64,000 bases of DNA, from positions 498,501-562,500 of the forward strand of contig OX463781.1 of the NCBI GenBank assembly GCA_949825025.1, in the 5' to 3' direction. This DNA comes from Siphlonurus alternatus (Eukaryota > Arthropoda > Insecta > Ephemeroptera > Siphlonuridae). Each line of letters opens with the position of its first letter. Positions within the stretch are counted from its first letter, which is position 1. This document shows positions 1 to 10,490 of this stretch, piece by piece. The position numbers and the translations under genes are program-made. The notes under the pieces are model-generated. The model did not search any database and had not been told where the DNA came from. It worked only from the letters and a program-made list of their open reading frames with translations.

Positions 1-819
1 AAACTGTATCTTGTTATTAACAAAGTTGCTGACTGTATCAATTTGCAGTCGGACATAAACAATGTCATTGAGTGGTGTCGCTTGTGGCGCATGGACCTCA
101 ATTTGGATAAGTGTCAGCTAATTACTTTCACTAATAAGGTAGCCCCATTACTGTATCACTATCAGGTCGAGGACATTGAGATTGAGCGAGTATCTGAGGT
201 CAATGACCTTGGTGTAATCCTCACTTCAGATTTATCTTATGGTAAGCATATCGATAAAGTACGTAAGAGCTCACTCAAGGTCCTCGGCATGATTCGTAGA
301 TCATGTAGCCGTGACTATTCTGTAAAAACTGTACGTTCCTTGTATGTATCTCTTGTTAGGCCAATTATTGAGTATGCCTCTGTTGTGTGGTCGCCTCACC
401 ATAAAGATAAAATAGACAGAATTGAGGGTATACAGAGGAATTTTCTGACATTGTGGTGTAATAAAATGAATATAGTGTTCACTAAAGATAATTACAACGC
501 GTTGTGTCGTAGCGCGGGCCTTCATTCACTGAAAGTGAGGCGTGATATTAGTGATTTGTTATTTATGCATCGAATCCTCAATAATTGTGTTAATTCAGGT
601 AAAATTTTGAGTTTGTTCTGTTTGAATGCGCCTCCTCGGTACAACCGTCACACTGTGCTCTTCAAGCCTCCGAGGGGGCGTGTTGATGCATCAAAGTTTG
701 TTTTTTCTTCAAGAGTGCAAAATCTCTACAACAAATTTGTATCTGATCATAGTAATGTGGACATATTCAACTCTTCTTTATGTCAATTTCGGACCAATCT
801 GATGAATGCTCTGTTTTAA
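1..819 (+). CDS. LINE reverse transcriptase, C-terminal part (left end outside window)
   Basis: The frame is open from base 1 to the stop at 819, so the ORF enters from the left; no start codon belongs to it here. The protein has the pattern of the end of a Jockey/CR1-type LINE reverse transcriptase: LQSDINNVIEWCRLWRMDLN, then KCQLITFTNK, then DLGVILTSDLSYGKHIDKV, then the thumb and C-terminal stretch with SLVRPIIEYASVVWSPHHKD and IQRNFL. The catalytic FADD motif would lie upstream, outside the window. There are no stops or frameshifts over 273 codons, so this copy is young or recently active. Family assignment is from known LINE motifs; the clade (Jockey, CR1 or a relative) is not certain. 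Confidence 0.85.
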   Translation, partial: KLYLVINKVADCINLQSDINNVIEWCRLWRMDLNLDKCQLITFTNKVAPLLYHYQVEDIEIERVSEVNDLGVILTSDLSYGKHIDKVRKSSLKVLGMIRRSCSRDYSVKTVRSLYVSLVRPIIEYASVVWSPHHKDKIDRIEGIQRNFLTLWCNKMNIVFTKDNYNALCRSAGLHSLKVRRDISDLLFMHRILNNCVNSGKILSLFCLNAPPRYNRHTVLFKPPRGRVDASKFVFSSRVQNLYNKFVSDHSNVDIFNSSLCQFRTNLMNALF

Positions 820-1030
820 GCTTTTTTTTTTTTTTTTTTGCTATTTATTGTGCATGACTATTATTTTACTGTTTTTTATTTTGTTTTTTTCCATTATATT
901 TATATTATAGTCATTTTTATTGGTACTATTATTATGTGTTTTTTTTTTTTTTGTATGTTGTGTTATTGACTTTATTATATTTGGTCATTGGTTCTGTAAC
1001 TGTTGCCGAATAAATAAGAATTTATGTTTA
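820..1030 (+). mobile_element. LINE 3' UTR and tail
   Basis: T-rich tract directly after the stop codon, ending near CCGAATAAATAAGAATTTATG, the usual place for a LINE tail. Nothing else is seen here. The exact 3' end is not defined because the 5' end and its target duplication lie outside the window. Confidence 0.5.
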
Positions 1031-1229
1031 CAATATTTTAGTATTGCAATACCTGTAAAAGAAACATAATTATCATCAGTTTTATTTTATTATTACAATT
1101 ATAATCATACATACTATAGTATAATCTAGTCAGTCCACAATACCTGAGAAATAAAAATTTTATATTCAAATAAAAGCATTTTTATTAATAGAGAAACAAT
1201 CTGAGAACTAATTTTTATTATTTTTTTTT

Positions 1230-1622
1230 TAATTTTTTAATCAAACCCTATTGGGTGCTTCTAATTACTAATTACATGCTACTTTGAAACCCAAACCTTC
1301 CAAAACCCTAACTTGAGCGTTTCGTGGCCTCTTTCGGAACGGGGGCGGCCACGGCCTTGCAATCCATCCCAGCATTTGCCTGTGACCGAGAGAAACGTGG
1401 AAACTTCAGCAAGGATGGACGCTACAGCTTTTTTCAATGAACCGGAAATACAATGGTCCAAAGCCAGGGGAACCACATAGTGGAAAAGCGTAACGATTTA
1501 CCCCTGGGTGGGAAACGTGGTTTTTGTTGAAAATGGTCACCCATCCAACTACTAACCACGCTCGACGTTGCTTGACTTCGGTGATCTGACGAGACCCAGT
1601 CAAGCGCACTGCGTCACACACC
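1230..1622 (-). mobile_element. SINE with 5S-rRNA-like head, minus strand
   Basis: Read on the minus strand, the first 80 bases (about 1613-1535) match the internal promoter region of 5S rRNA; on the plus strand this appears as GGTCACCCATCCAACTACTA followed by a run close to the reverse complement of 5S rRNA. The body then contains CCACCCAGGGGTAAATCG, the conserved core CATCCTTGCTGAAGTTTCCA, and a tail reading CACCCAATAGGGTTTGATTA plus poly-A. A second copy sits at 9029-9349. RNA polymerase III transcription from the 5S-type internal promoter is inferred. Confidence 0.75.
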
Positions 1623-1681
1623 CACATATATTACTATATTACTAAATTATTAAATTATTTGTTTCAAATTTTTTAAAATCG

Positions 1682-1812
1682 TCTAACACCCAAAAAGGTG
1701 TGACGTCATTGTCATGCAAATATTTAACACACAACCATAGCAACATAAAGTCGTGGCATGACTATGACGTCACAGCGTCTTTCCCCTTGATTTTAAGGGT
1801 GTTAGAGGGTTA
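1682..1812. mobile_element. Short palindromic MITE with CRE-like and octamer-like sites (copy 1)
   Basis: Ends are inverted: CTAACACCC at the left and GGGTGTTAG at the right. Inside are TGACGTCATTGTCATGCAAA on one arm and GGCATGACTATGACGTCA on the other. A second copy lies at 23748-23858. TGACGTCA is the consensus CRE and ATGCAAAT the octamer; binding is not shown. Confidence 0.6.
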
Positions 1813-1921
1813 GAAAGTATGAAAGAAATTGACAATACATTACTCAATGTCCTCTATCCAAATATCCAATAAAAATTCATTAAGGTTGTCGATTGTGAGT
1901 TTTGTATCTTTAATTTCAACC

Positions 1922-2205
1922 TTAAAGGCATACAGGCCTCAAATTACAAATTAGACAGTCACCAAGTGGGTTTAGAGTATATAATCAACATTCGCATCAT
2001 TTTTTTCCACGCGTGATGCATCCGTGCGAAGTCGCAGTTCAAAGTAAGAAATTTAGTCCTTGATGACGTCAGCAAGGACTTTCTTTACAGCGCGACTTCG
2101 CACAGACGCACCGCGCGCAGGTAAAAATAATACGAATGTTGATTATAAACTTGAGCAACACTTAATGTCTGTCTAATTTGTAATTTGAGGCCTGTATACC
2201 TTTAA
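1922..2205. mobile_element. TTAA-flanked palindromic MITE, family M copy 1
   Basis: TTAA at 1922-1925 and 2202-2205 flank a 276-bp palindrome. Arms start AGGCATACAGGCCTCAAATT and end in the inverted equivalent. The centre has GATGACGTCAGCAAGGAC, and the arms carry GTGCGAAGTCGC / GCGACTTCGCAC. Copy 2 is at 19126-19419 with the same TTAA flanks. TTAA duplications are typical of piggyBac-type transposases, so this is probably mobilised by one in trans. Confidence 0.7.
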
Positions 2206-2595
2206 CGTGTCTATCTTTTCTAAGTACGTATTTTTTATGTTCGCGCTCAAAATGAGGATGATTTTCTTTTTTTTTTTCATCCTCATCTCGTAATTTTCTA
2301 TCTAATGCTTCGGAGGACGAATTTCTTTTTAAAAAATAACGAAGGAAGCATTAGCAAAATTGTAGGGTAAGATACATGACATTATATATTTTTTAAAAAA
2401 ATCACAATATAACTCCCTTAGTGAAAATATTGCTATCATATATTCATCATACAAATAATGAAATATTTAATACAATGATGTATACTGTTATTGTGATTTT
2501 TTTTTTTTTTTACATACCTGTAATATTGAGGAACAATTTTACAGCGTTTTTTTATATGACCAACTTTAATGAAGTGATAAAATGTCATTACAAGG
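2206..2595. other. AT-rich stretch, no gene seen
   Basis: Contains CTCAAAATGAGGATG and its inverted partner CATCCTCATCTCG around 2245-2288, a short piece related to the repeat at 3921-5080. Nothing else recognisable. Confidence 0.5.
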
Positions 2596-3521
2596 CAGTG
2601 GCGTGGCCAGGATTTGTCCAAGGGGGGGGGGGGGGGGTCTTGAAGATAAAGATTGAGAACAATTCCCACTTAGGGGCTTGGGGGTCCCCTTTTTTAGGGT
2701 AAAATTATGGAAAAATACTATTATAGAGATTGTATGGCCTGATGCAATTTTTTCAAAATTTTATATTTTTTGCACCCCATTTTTTTAATTTCATTTCAAT
2801 ACGTGCACTAACGCAATAAAATAAAGCTTTTAGTAAATAATTTTAGTTCAATCAAGTAATTCATCTAATAACCACTTTTATATTATTTTTATTAGTTTCA
2901 TGCATGCATGATGCGCGATTTTTATGAAAAAGGGACGTGTGCTATTATTTTTTTTATGAAAAGTTGCAGAAATTTTCTTACATATTTGTAAGTCGCAAAT
3001 TATGTAGTTACAATATTTTTGTCACTACTTTATAAAAAAGCAGATCACATTTTAAGACGATGTACTGATGTGCTAGCAAGAAAAAATGTTTATATTTAAA
3101 TTTTCAAAATTTATGAAAATCAATTTATTAACGTACTGTTCGTACAATTAATACATTTAAAAAATAGTTTTTTTTTTAACTTCAATAATTCAACATTTTT
3201 TATATTTTAAATTGTTGTCTTCATATAAAAAACATAAATAATTTAATAATGAATGCTACATAATACAATTATAATAATAGAATTATAGTATATTTAAATA
3301 TTCAAAATACTGGACGCATTTTAAATAAATTAAAGATGTATTAACGATGTGTTTCCGTGTTTCGGGGATATATATTTAAAAAAAAAATCATAAAATTGTA
3401 TCGAAATCGTATGAATTCGTATCCGTCGAGTACCATTTTTTTGTTATTTTACCCTTAAAATTTACTGTAAGGTTCAGCTCTCAAGGGGGGGGTATAAAAC
3501 CCCCCCTTGTCTACGCCCCTG
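2596..3521. mobile_element. Non-autonomous hAT-type element, 926 bp
   Basis: Flanked by an exact 8-bp target duplication TTACAAGG (2588-2595 and 3522-3529), the hallmark length for hAT elements. Termini are CAGTGGCGTGGCCAGGATT at the left and the inverse of CAGGGGCGTAGACAAGGGGG at the right. The interior is AT-rich with no transposase frame. Long G and C runs lie just inside both ends. Confidence 0.8.
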
Positions 3522-3580
3522 TTACAAGGGCACATGAACCCCCCCCCCCCTTGTCTACGCCCCTGTTACTAGGGCACAGG
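3480..3580 (+). repeat. Tandem duplication of the hAT element end plus flank
   Basis: The end of the element and its right flank (CCCCCTTGTCTACGCCCCTG, TTACAAGGGCACATGA) is followed by a second copy (same terminus, then TTACTAGGGCACAGGA). The unit is about 40-45 bp, anchored on the C-run. Confidence 0.7.
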
Positions 3581-4463
3581 AGTCCTGCGTTTACATTTTG
3601 GAAGACACTATATTGGTTAAACTACAAATCCCTCGATAAAGAAACATGTAAATAAATTTGCGCGTGGATGTACTTGACTTTATTAAAACTTTGTGTGGAG
3701 AAAGTGTTTAGGTGATTAAGAAAGTTAATCAACTCTTAAACTATTTCAATTTGACTTAAATTAACTATTTAACTTTAATATTAACAATTACATGAATTCC
3801 AAATTAAATACTAACCTCGATCACTGTATATATGAAACAGAAACCCAGCAAAAAATAAGAAACTATCAAATATTAAATAACTTCCAGAGTTGATAAAAAT
3901 TTTCACACACTTTTAACGTGTCTTCTAATTCTATTCCTCCTACTTAGCACCATTTCTGAGATCAAAAGACGAGATTACGTATTTTTTTTTCTTTTGTCGG
4001 GCATAAAATATTAGAAATATTGTCTTCATTTCATCCTCACTTTGAGCGAGAAAGAAATTAGATATTTTTTTGATGTAAAAAGATTAGGTTTAGACGTGTT
4101 AAGGATGAGTTGAAGACGTAATTTTTCAACCAGGGTAGCGGCTTTTGTGACAACACTCCGGGCGACACTGCTCGTAGCTAAATTTGGTCACCAATACGTT
4201 TTGCAGCTTCGCCTCATTCGTAGTTAAGGTGGATTTTTAAGAGTAATTTCCAGCACGAATTTTGCAGTGAAGTCCACTGGAGTTCAAATTATCGAACATA
4301 AAAACATCGCAATTTCACTTCAGTGACTTTGCTTGCTTGCTTGAACGTCAAAATCATCACTCATCATTACCGCAGCTTATCATGCACGACGTGCATGTTT
4401 TCGAGAAAAAAGACGGACCAAAAAAAAAAAACTACATGAAATTTATTTTCTCGCTAAAAACAG

Positions 4464-4603
4464 TGGGTGCGATTCACGAAGCACTTAGCCAGGTTTCTAA
4501 CGTTTAGCTTAACCATCACGTTTAACTATATGTGTTTTAGGTGTTAAAACACCTAGTTAAACGTGGTTAGAAACCTGGCTAAGTGCTTCGTAAATCGCAC
4601 CCA
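4464..4603. mobile_element. Hairpin MITE, family H copy 1
   Basis: Almost perfect palindrome: left TGGGTGCGATTCACGAAGCA, right the inverse ending AATCGCACCCA. Internal repeats of CACGTTTAAC and GGTTAGAAACC. Copy 2 is at 59267-59434, where a TA flanks both ends. Confidence 0.75.
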
Positions 4604-4787
4604 GAGTCCACCTTACCTTTGCCTAATAATACCCATGAGATTTCATTATAAATAATTACGGTGTCCGAGCAGCACCCCTGGAGCGTTATGCAGCCCGCTG
4701 TGTATGTGGCTAAGCAAGTGGGATGTCCTTCAGGGGAGAAGAAAATCCTAGTTGAAAAATTACGTCATCCTTTAGACGTCTAAACCT

Positions 4788-4915
4788 GGGGGGTCTTCAA
4801 ATAACACCACTTAACCTAAACTTTGCTTAAGACTGTCTTAGCGCAACAATAAAGAATACACTAAGACTGTCCTAATTTTAGGATTGTTGTAATTTGTGTT
4901 ATTTGAAGACCCCCC
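4788..4915. mobile_element. Hairpin MITE, family S copy 1
   Basis: Ends GGGGGGTCTTCAAATAACAC and its inverse at 4895-4915. A related larger copy, opening GGGGGGTGTTCAAATACC, spans 5892-6229. Confidence 0.65.
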
Positions 4916-5114
4916 TGATCTTTTTACCTCTAAAACGTATCTTATTTACTCTTCACTCAAAGTGAGGATGAAACGAAGACAATCTTTTCCAACATTTTAT
5001 GCTCAAGAAGAGGAAAAAAGACGTAATCTCGTCTTTTTTCCTCTAAAATGGTGCAAAATAGGAGGAAATTAGACGAGGAGTAAACTTAATAGCGAATTAA
5101 AGATAAAATTTATT

Positions 5115-5370
5115 TCAACTCGGGTAAACTCTCAGAAATAGTTGTTTCACAAAGTGTTTCTTTGAGAAACGCTTTAAGTGTTTAAAATTGCACAAAAAGT
5201 GACATTTGAAACACTTAATGTGTTTCTGAAACACGTTAAGTGCTTTTAAACTTATTCTGAAATACTTTCTGAAACACTGAAATGGGGGTATTTTTTGAAA
5301 CACTTTAGGCGTTTTTGAAACACTTTAGGCGTTTCTGAAATACTTTGTGAAATACCTATTTCAGACAGTG
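5115..5370. repeat. Degenerate minisatellite of GAAACACTTTAGGCGTTT type
   Basis: Repeats of TGAAACACTTTAGGCGTTT and variants such as TGAAACACGTTAAGTGC spaced about 19-24 bp. It gives an open frame on the minus strand, but this is a by-product of the repeat and not a gene. Confidence 0.6.
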
Positions 5371-5664
5371 TTATATTTGTTTATTGTTAAGAATATTCTC
5401 AAGTTGTAAAAGTAGAATGTTGATTAATTTGCTCAGTTCCTTTTCAATTTATATTACACATCATGTATAATTAATGGATATAACTCAATTGATGTTATTT
5501 GAATTTTTTTTTATAGTCTCAAAAGCTACATTTATGATTTTTAACATAATTACTGTCTGTATTATTATTGCATGTGTCACTATAAACTACTCAACCTTGT
5601 CACCATCATCACCATCTTATATATTCTTGACTGTAAGGAAAATGGATTATATAAAAATTAATTT

Positions 5665-5890
5665 AATTTTGGTAACGCATCCAATTTGTCTTAAGTTGGT
5701 CGTGAGTTCGATCCCAGGCATGACTTTTACACATTGACGACCATACTGAATCAAGTTTCCACGGTTCCCTTAGTCAAGTCAAATGTTGCAGTGAATTACT
5801 AGACCATATTGTGAAATGAACTCATATGGGATGCTACGTAACTATGTTGGGTCCCGAAGAGCCGGGCAGTTAAATTCAGTTATTTAACCC
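5665..5890 (+). mobile_element. SINE with tRNA-like head, plus strand
   Basis: B-box-like GGTCGTGAGTTCGATCCCAGG at 5698-5718 preceded by a weak A box, then a body with AGTTTCCACGGTTCCCTTAG, the same core as in the other SINEs of the window. Diverged and without a clear tail. Confidence 0.5.
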
Positions 5891-5891
5891 A

Positions 5892-6229
5892 GGGGGGTGT
5901 TCAAATACCGCCAATTACGAATTTGCGTTAAGTTATACGCAATAAATTAACATGTATTTTCTATGCGTAAGGCTAGTCGCAGACAGAATCGCATAATTTC
6001 GCAGCGTATGATAAAAAAAAAATGAAGAAACTATGCGATCAGGTATACGCGCACACAGCTTCGCATGGCATCGTATGGCATGATATCGTAAGTTTCTTAT
6101 TAGAACCGGCTCTAAATTTTTATCATACGGAGTCACACGATACCATGCGATGCGAAGTCTGTCTGCAACCCCCCTAAGTCTTGCGTAATTTTAAGCAAAC
6201 TCTTATTTGGTGGTAATTGAACACCCTCC
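5892..6229. mobile_element. MITE family S copy 2, split by a family O element
   Basis: Outer ends GGGGGGTGTTCAAATACCGC (left) and GGTAATTGAACACCCTCC (right). The interior is interrupted by a TAA-flanked element at 5971-6174, so the host MITE inserted first. Confidence 0.65.
5971..6174. mobile_element. PIF/Harbinger-like MITE, family O copy 1
   Basis: Flanked by TAA on both sides (5968-5970 and 6175-6177). Left end GGCTAGTCGCAGACAGAATC; right end CTGTCTGCAACCCCCC. A copy at 11368-11566 is also TAA-flanked. A 3-bp TWA duplication is characteristic of PIF/Harbinger elements; the transposase is absent here. Confidence 0.7.
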
Positions 6230-6700
6230 AGTACCTTACAAATTACAAAAGGGTTCAGTTGTGCAAAAAGTAACTTTTATAATTACTGGATTAAAATATT
6301 GTATATTAAATTATTATTGAAATTAATATACTGCAGACAACTGTTTATTAAAATAAAGACTAATATTGACTTTAATTCTGATAGCTAATTAGTATAGCCT
6401 CCAGCATAGTATGTATCTAATTTGCTTTCCGATTTAATTAAGCGCGGGTGTACAAAATATTAATATTTAATTCCTTATATAGATAAATCATTAATTTAAA
6501 TCTGCACAGTAATACGACACTGCTCTCTTAATGTTATTTTAATGAGAAATTACATTGTTTTCTTTGTGTATCAAAGTATTGACATAAGAAAATGTTTAAT
6601 TCATAATGTAAATACAATACAGTATCCTGTTCCATCCTACTAATTATGAATTATATTAACGTTTTCACTTCCCTAAACCTAGAATATTGCTCAGTGTTTT
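6230..6700. other. AT-rich, no gene or repeat recognised
   Basis: No long frame, palindrome or SINE seen on either strand. Confidence 0.5.
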
Positions 6701-6704
6701 GTAT

Positions 6705-6960
6705 ATAGGTCCCTTCCAAACCGGGGCCTCAGTAGTTCGTCAAACATTCACCTGGTTGTGACTGAGGAAACCATGGAAACCTCAGTCAGGATGGTCGGCA
6801 ATTGATGAAAGATGCCACCAATCACCTCCCGGATGCACGAGTGAGTGTTCTTTAGCAACCGCCACTTTTGAAAAGTTTGGCGGTGCCAGGGATCGAACTC
6901 ACGACCATCCGATTACGAATTCGATGCTCATACCACTGCGTCAAGTAAATTGTATTCCAG
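6705..6960 (-). mobile_element. SINE with tRNA-like head, minus strand
   Basis: On the minus strand the head reads GACGCAGTGGTATGAGCATC (A-box region) and GGTCGTGAGTTCGATCCCTG (B box), followed by a unique spacer and the core CATCCTGACTGAGGTTTCCA. The core is shared with the 5S-headed SINEs. Similar copies are at 22710-22970 (minus) and, more diverged, at 5665 and 23935 (plus). Confidence 0.7.
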
Positions 6961-7117
6961 TTTGAGAGAATGACTTCGGCTGATATCTGTTAGACAGTGA
7001 ATTAACAACAATAGAAACACAATTCCAGGCTATAATTAAAATTAAAATTATGTAACTTATTGTTGTAGTAACTATTATTCTAGAAAAAGCATTGTTAACA
7101 AGAGAAATATTTTGCAT

Positions 7118-7640
7118 TCAAAATGAAAGGAGAGTTAGAAAACATTTTACCGTTATTTTTATATCTGAAAAGAGTTCCTCGAGTATATTATAGTTCTTTG
7201 AGGTAAAAAACAAAACAAACTTTCTTTTGTTACAATTCCAAGGACAACAATGAAAGTTAAAGAAGTGGAAAAACATTGTTAAGGTTAAAACATTTCTATA
7301 GTTTAACAAATGAAAAGTTACCACCGGAAGTAGCCGGAAGTGCGAGATTTCCGGTCTTCCTAGTTCCGTTTTGAACCTGAAACTTTGCAGGAAGATTTAT
7401 ATTAAGGATTGTAACCTCTCTACAAAGTTTTCATGTTGATAGTTCAGACAAAATCCTTCCACTTCCGGCTACTTCCGGTGGTAATCTTATGTTTGTTGAA
7501 CTATATTTGCAAAATTTGCATATCTGAAAAGCGTCCCTGAAAATATTATAATTCTTCTTTGTCGTAAAAAAACAAAATAAACGAATTGTATTGTTGAAAT
7601 TGCAAGGACAATAATCAAATTGAAATATTTTCAAAACCCA
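7118..7640. repeat. Direct repeat pair flanking a CCGGAAGT palindromic element
   Basis: The segment starting ATATCTGAAAAGAGTTCCTC (about 7160-7260) recurs, diverged, at about 7522-7620 in the same orientation. The family Q element (7301-7508) lies between them. Confidence 0.5.
7301..7508. mobile_element. CCGGAAGT palindromic element, family Q copy 1
   Basis: Left arm TTACCACCGGAAGTAGCCGG, right arm the inverse CCGGCTACTTCCGGTGGTAA, with flanking AGTT(T/C)AACAAA also inverted. Between the arms is a conserved non-coding stretch (CTGAAACTTTGCAGG ... GATAGTTCAGACAAAAT). Other copies: 17106-17300, 20772-21370 and 26692-26895. CCGGAAGT is the consensus of ETS-family binding sites; function is not shown. 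Confidence 0.65.
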
Positions 7641-8845
7641 TTGTTTGAAAAAAATTTATCTTCACGTCATTCTTAAAAGAGACTGCTGTTTTTTTCTTTT
7701 TCCTTTTTTCTTTTATTTTAATTTGATGCAATTCTAAATTGTTTTAAATTGTAATAAACGAAGCAAGAAATTATACTTAATTATAATAAATTATAAAGGA
7801 ATAATTAAATGTTATAGTGACAGCAGTAAAAAAGTTTTGCTTTATATTAAAATGAATTATTTAAATTTCTTTATAAAGACGTACAATTCGAGAACGAATG
7901 TCTTCTTAACATATTTTTTAGAATTTTAGATTACATTGAAATTTTGTGGTGACTGTATAATTATAAAATAGCATTAGATGAAATTAAAACGGAAACTATT
8001 TTTAAAATATTATTGAAAGGACAAAAAAAGTAACGCCTCTCTATTAATAAGAAGACACGACTTAAAAAGAGCGTGGGTTCAAACCCGACCTCAGCAAAAC
8101 TTTTTAGTAATAATTACCGGAGTTGTAAAAAATTAGAAAAAAAAAATCAGAGTTGCAGAACTTTGCAACCTGTATCCATTTTTGCAATAAAATTTTTGAG
8201 GTCAATGTCCTATTGTAAAATTAAAGTAAATGCAACAATATGGAGCTAGGCTTCAATTCAGTTTATCAGTTGGTGCGATTGGTTGGAATGATTCGTTAAT
8301 TCATTTGCCACCATCGGAAAAAAATTTTATGACAATTATTTTTAAGGACATCGGGCTGAGAGTGTCTGAAAAAGTCAATAATTGTTTAAAAATTACCCCG
8401 ATGTATAAATTAAATTGACAAGACGTTCATTTTATTTTATAAAATATGAAACGTCGACTATTTTAGAGATAGTTATATAGTTACTTGAGCATAAATAAAG
8501 TGGCCAATTTGCATTAATTATTCATCAAATGTTGGGTGTGCAAAGATGTTACCAAAATTTATATTTCAATTTGTCCTTGGTGATAATAAAGTTTACACAA
8601 TAATTTTTAAATTGTCCTTATTAGTTATTATTTCGGGTCCAAAAAACAAAAAAAATAAAAAATTTAACTTATTTTTACTTTATATTATTAATTATTATAC
8701 TGTATTAATAATTAAAATTTATTATTATAATTTTAATAACCATATACTTATTATTATTGAATTTGAATATATTTATGATAGTAAATATATATATGTTTGT
8801 ACGAAATGTTATCGCAGCACCTATAATATAAATGAATATATTATT
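7640..8845. other. AT-rich stretch, no gene seen
   Basis: A tRNA B-box-like GGGTTCAAACCC occurs near 8071-8082 and a fragment of family T (CAACCTGTATCCATTTTTGC) near 8168. No supported coding region. Confidence 0.45.
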
Positions 8846-9022
8846 TTATATTATATTATATATTATATTATATTATATTATATTATATTATATTATATTA
8901 TATTATATTATATTATATTATATTATATTATATTATATTATATTATATTATATTATATTATATTATATTATATTATATTATATTATATTATATTATATTA
9001 TATTATATTATATTTTATTATA
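8846..9022. repeat. Microsatellite (TATTA)n, about 175 bp
   Basis: Near-perfect pentanucleotide array abutting the SINE at 9029. The frame through it is open in several phases but is not a gene. Confidence 0.95.
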
Positions 9023-9028
9023 ATGAAG

Positions 9029-9349
9029 ATGGGTGACCATTTTCAACAAAAAACATGTTTCCCACCCAGGGGTAGATCGTTGCGCTTTTCCACTATCTGG
9101 TTCCCCTGGCTTTGGACCATTGCACTTCCGGTTTCACTGACAAAAGCTGTAACGTCCATCCTGGCTGAGGTTTCCACGTTTCCCTCAGCCGCAGGCAAAT
9201 GCCAGGATGGATTTGCAAGGCCGTGGCCGCCCCTGTTCCGGAAGAGCCCGCGAAACGCTCAAGTTAGGGTTTCGGAAGGGTCGGGGTTTCTAAGTAGTAT
9301 GAAAATAGTAATTAGAAGTACCCAATAGGGTTTAATTAAAAAAAATATA
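9029..9349 (+). mobile_element. SINE, 5S-head family, plus strand, head truncated
   Basis: Starts just inside the 5S-like head (GATGGGTGACCATTTTCAAC), then CCACCCAGGGGTAGATCG, the core CATCCTGGCTGAGGTTTCCA, GGCAAATGCCAGGATGG, and ends AGTACCCAATAGGGTTTAAT plus an A-rich tail. Colinear with the minus-strand copy at 1230-1622. Confidence 0.75.
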
Positions 9350-9920
9350 TAATATAAATTTATATTCGAGTTACCTCAGAAACAAATCTTATTTCTTCTT
9401 CGCTCAATGTGAGTTTCAAATCTAAAAAATATTCTAAACATCATGACTTATTAAGATAAATCTCTTCTTATCATAGACATGGTAAGTATATAGCATAGTA
9501 GTTAGTATAGTAAGATAGTATATTGGGAATTGTACAAAAAACAGACAAAAAAAATCAACTTGGGTGACTTCATTGAACAGTAACAACCAATCGCATGACT
9601 TCCATGCAATAATTCTCTTCTATATAATCTCGATGTTAATTTATCATCTTCTCGCGAAATGTGTCAATTTGGGCGATCATCTATCACTGTTGTCTTAGAC
9701 ACACGGAGCTCTAATTAAGAGAGAAAATCCGTTTTTTTTTTCTCTCTCTCTCTCTCTCTCTGTCCATAACAAAAAAAACGTAGAAAAATTAGTAATTTAT
9801 TATATTACGATATCGTTTCAATACATATCAAGAATATCTCGTGCAATTATATATAACTGCATTATTTTCTTCCTAAATTATTTAATACCTTTACATACAC
9901 ATCATTAATATATAGTTTAT
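9350..9920. other. AT-rich stretch with a short CT tract, no gene seen
   Basis: A pure CT run lies at about 9742-9760. Nothing else recognisable. Confidence 0.45.
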
Positions 9921-9934
9921 AATATAGAAAATAT

Positions 9935-10490
9935 GACAAAATTTGAACAGATTGAGAAGAGAGCTTTGAAATTCATACACAAAAATAATCCACCAAATTC
10001 AAAAAGTATTATTCCTATTAAGGAATATTTCAAAGTCATGGACTTGATATTTTTTGAAAAATGTCAATCAGGTCACCACTGATTTGAAAATTACTGATGT
10101 TGTTGTCATGGGAGACCCATTAGAGGTCAAGAGGGAGCTGTTTTACTTATTCCCCCTAAAGCAAGAATAAATTTATACAAAAATGGCTTTGTTTGTAGAT
10201 CTGTTTTAGAGTGGAATCAGCTCCCTCCAAATGTTAAATTAGCTACTGGTAATGAGTTTGCTAATGCTGTGAAAAAATACTATTTATCTATTTAGTAATT
10301 ATTTGTTATTATGTAATAACTTTTACTTAACCTTATTGGTTTAATAATGTGTAGTAATTAATTATTAGGATAACTACCACTTATGTGATATAGTGTTTTT
10401 ACGCTTTGTACGTTAATTATCCTCACCCAGTTTTAACCTTTGTTTTGTCTAAATGTATTGGGTGAAATAAATAAATAAAATAAATAATAG
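9935..10490 (+). pseudogene. Broken LINE reverse transcriptase C-terminus with 3' tail
   Basis: Conceptual pieces: KFEQIEKRALKFIHKNNPPN near the start, then after a frameshift RGQEGAVLLIPPKARINLY, KNGFVCRSVLEWNQLPPNVK and a stop at 10293-10295. This is the extreme C-terminal domain of a CR1/Jockey-type LINE. The 3' UTR ends with GGGTGAAATAAATAAATAAA, the same tail as the copy ending at 38035, so both belong to one family. Strongly 5'-truncated and dead. Confidence 0.75.

Larger units (their letters stand above)
3921..5080. mobile_element. Large palindromic element (family N) with two MITEs inside
   Basis: The left arm runs CTTCTAATTCTATTCCTCCT to about 4140 and the right arm from about 4745 to 5080 is its inverse (GGTGCAAAATAGGAGGAAAT). 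Both arms carry the hallmark CTCACTTTGAGCGAG or its inverse. Single-arm copies occur at 15943-16130, 20640-20760 and 26965-27130. A TGGGTGCGATTC-ended MITE (4464-4603) and a GGGGGGTCTTCAAATAAC-ended MITE (4788-4915) sit inside. Confidence 0.6.

Noticed and set aside
1535..1613. 5S rRNA gene
   Set aside because: Only about 80 bases of 5S similarity are present, with many changes, joined to the SINE body; the same arrangement recurs at other sites.
8040..8100. tRNA-like sequence with GGGTTCAAACCC
   Set aside because: The B box is good, but no acceptor stem or anticodon arm could be drawn around it; it is more likely a decayed SINE head.
8832..9328. Long plus-strand frame through the (TATTA)n array and the SINE
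   Set aside because: It is made of a microsatellite repeat followed by a SINE; neither part has protein-like composition outside the repeat.
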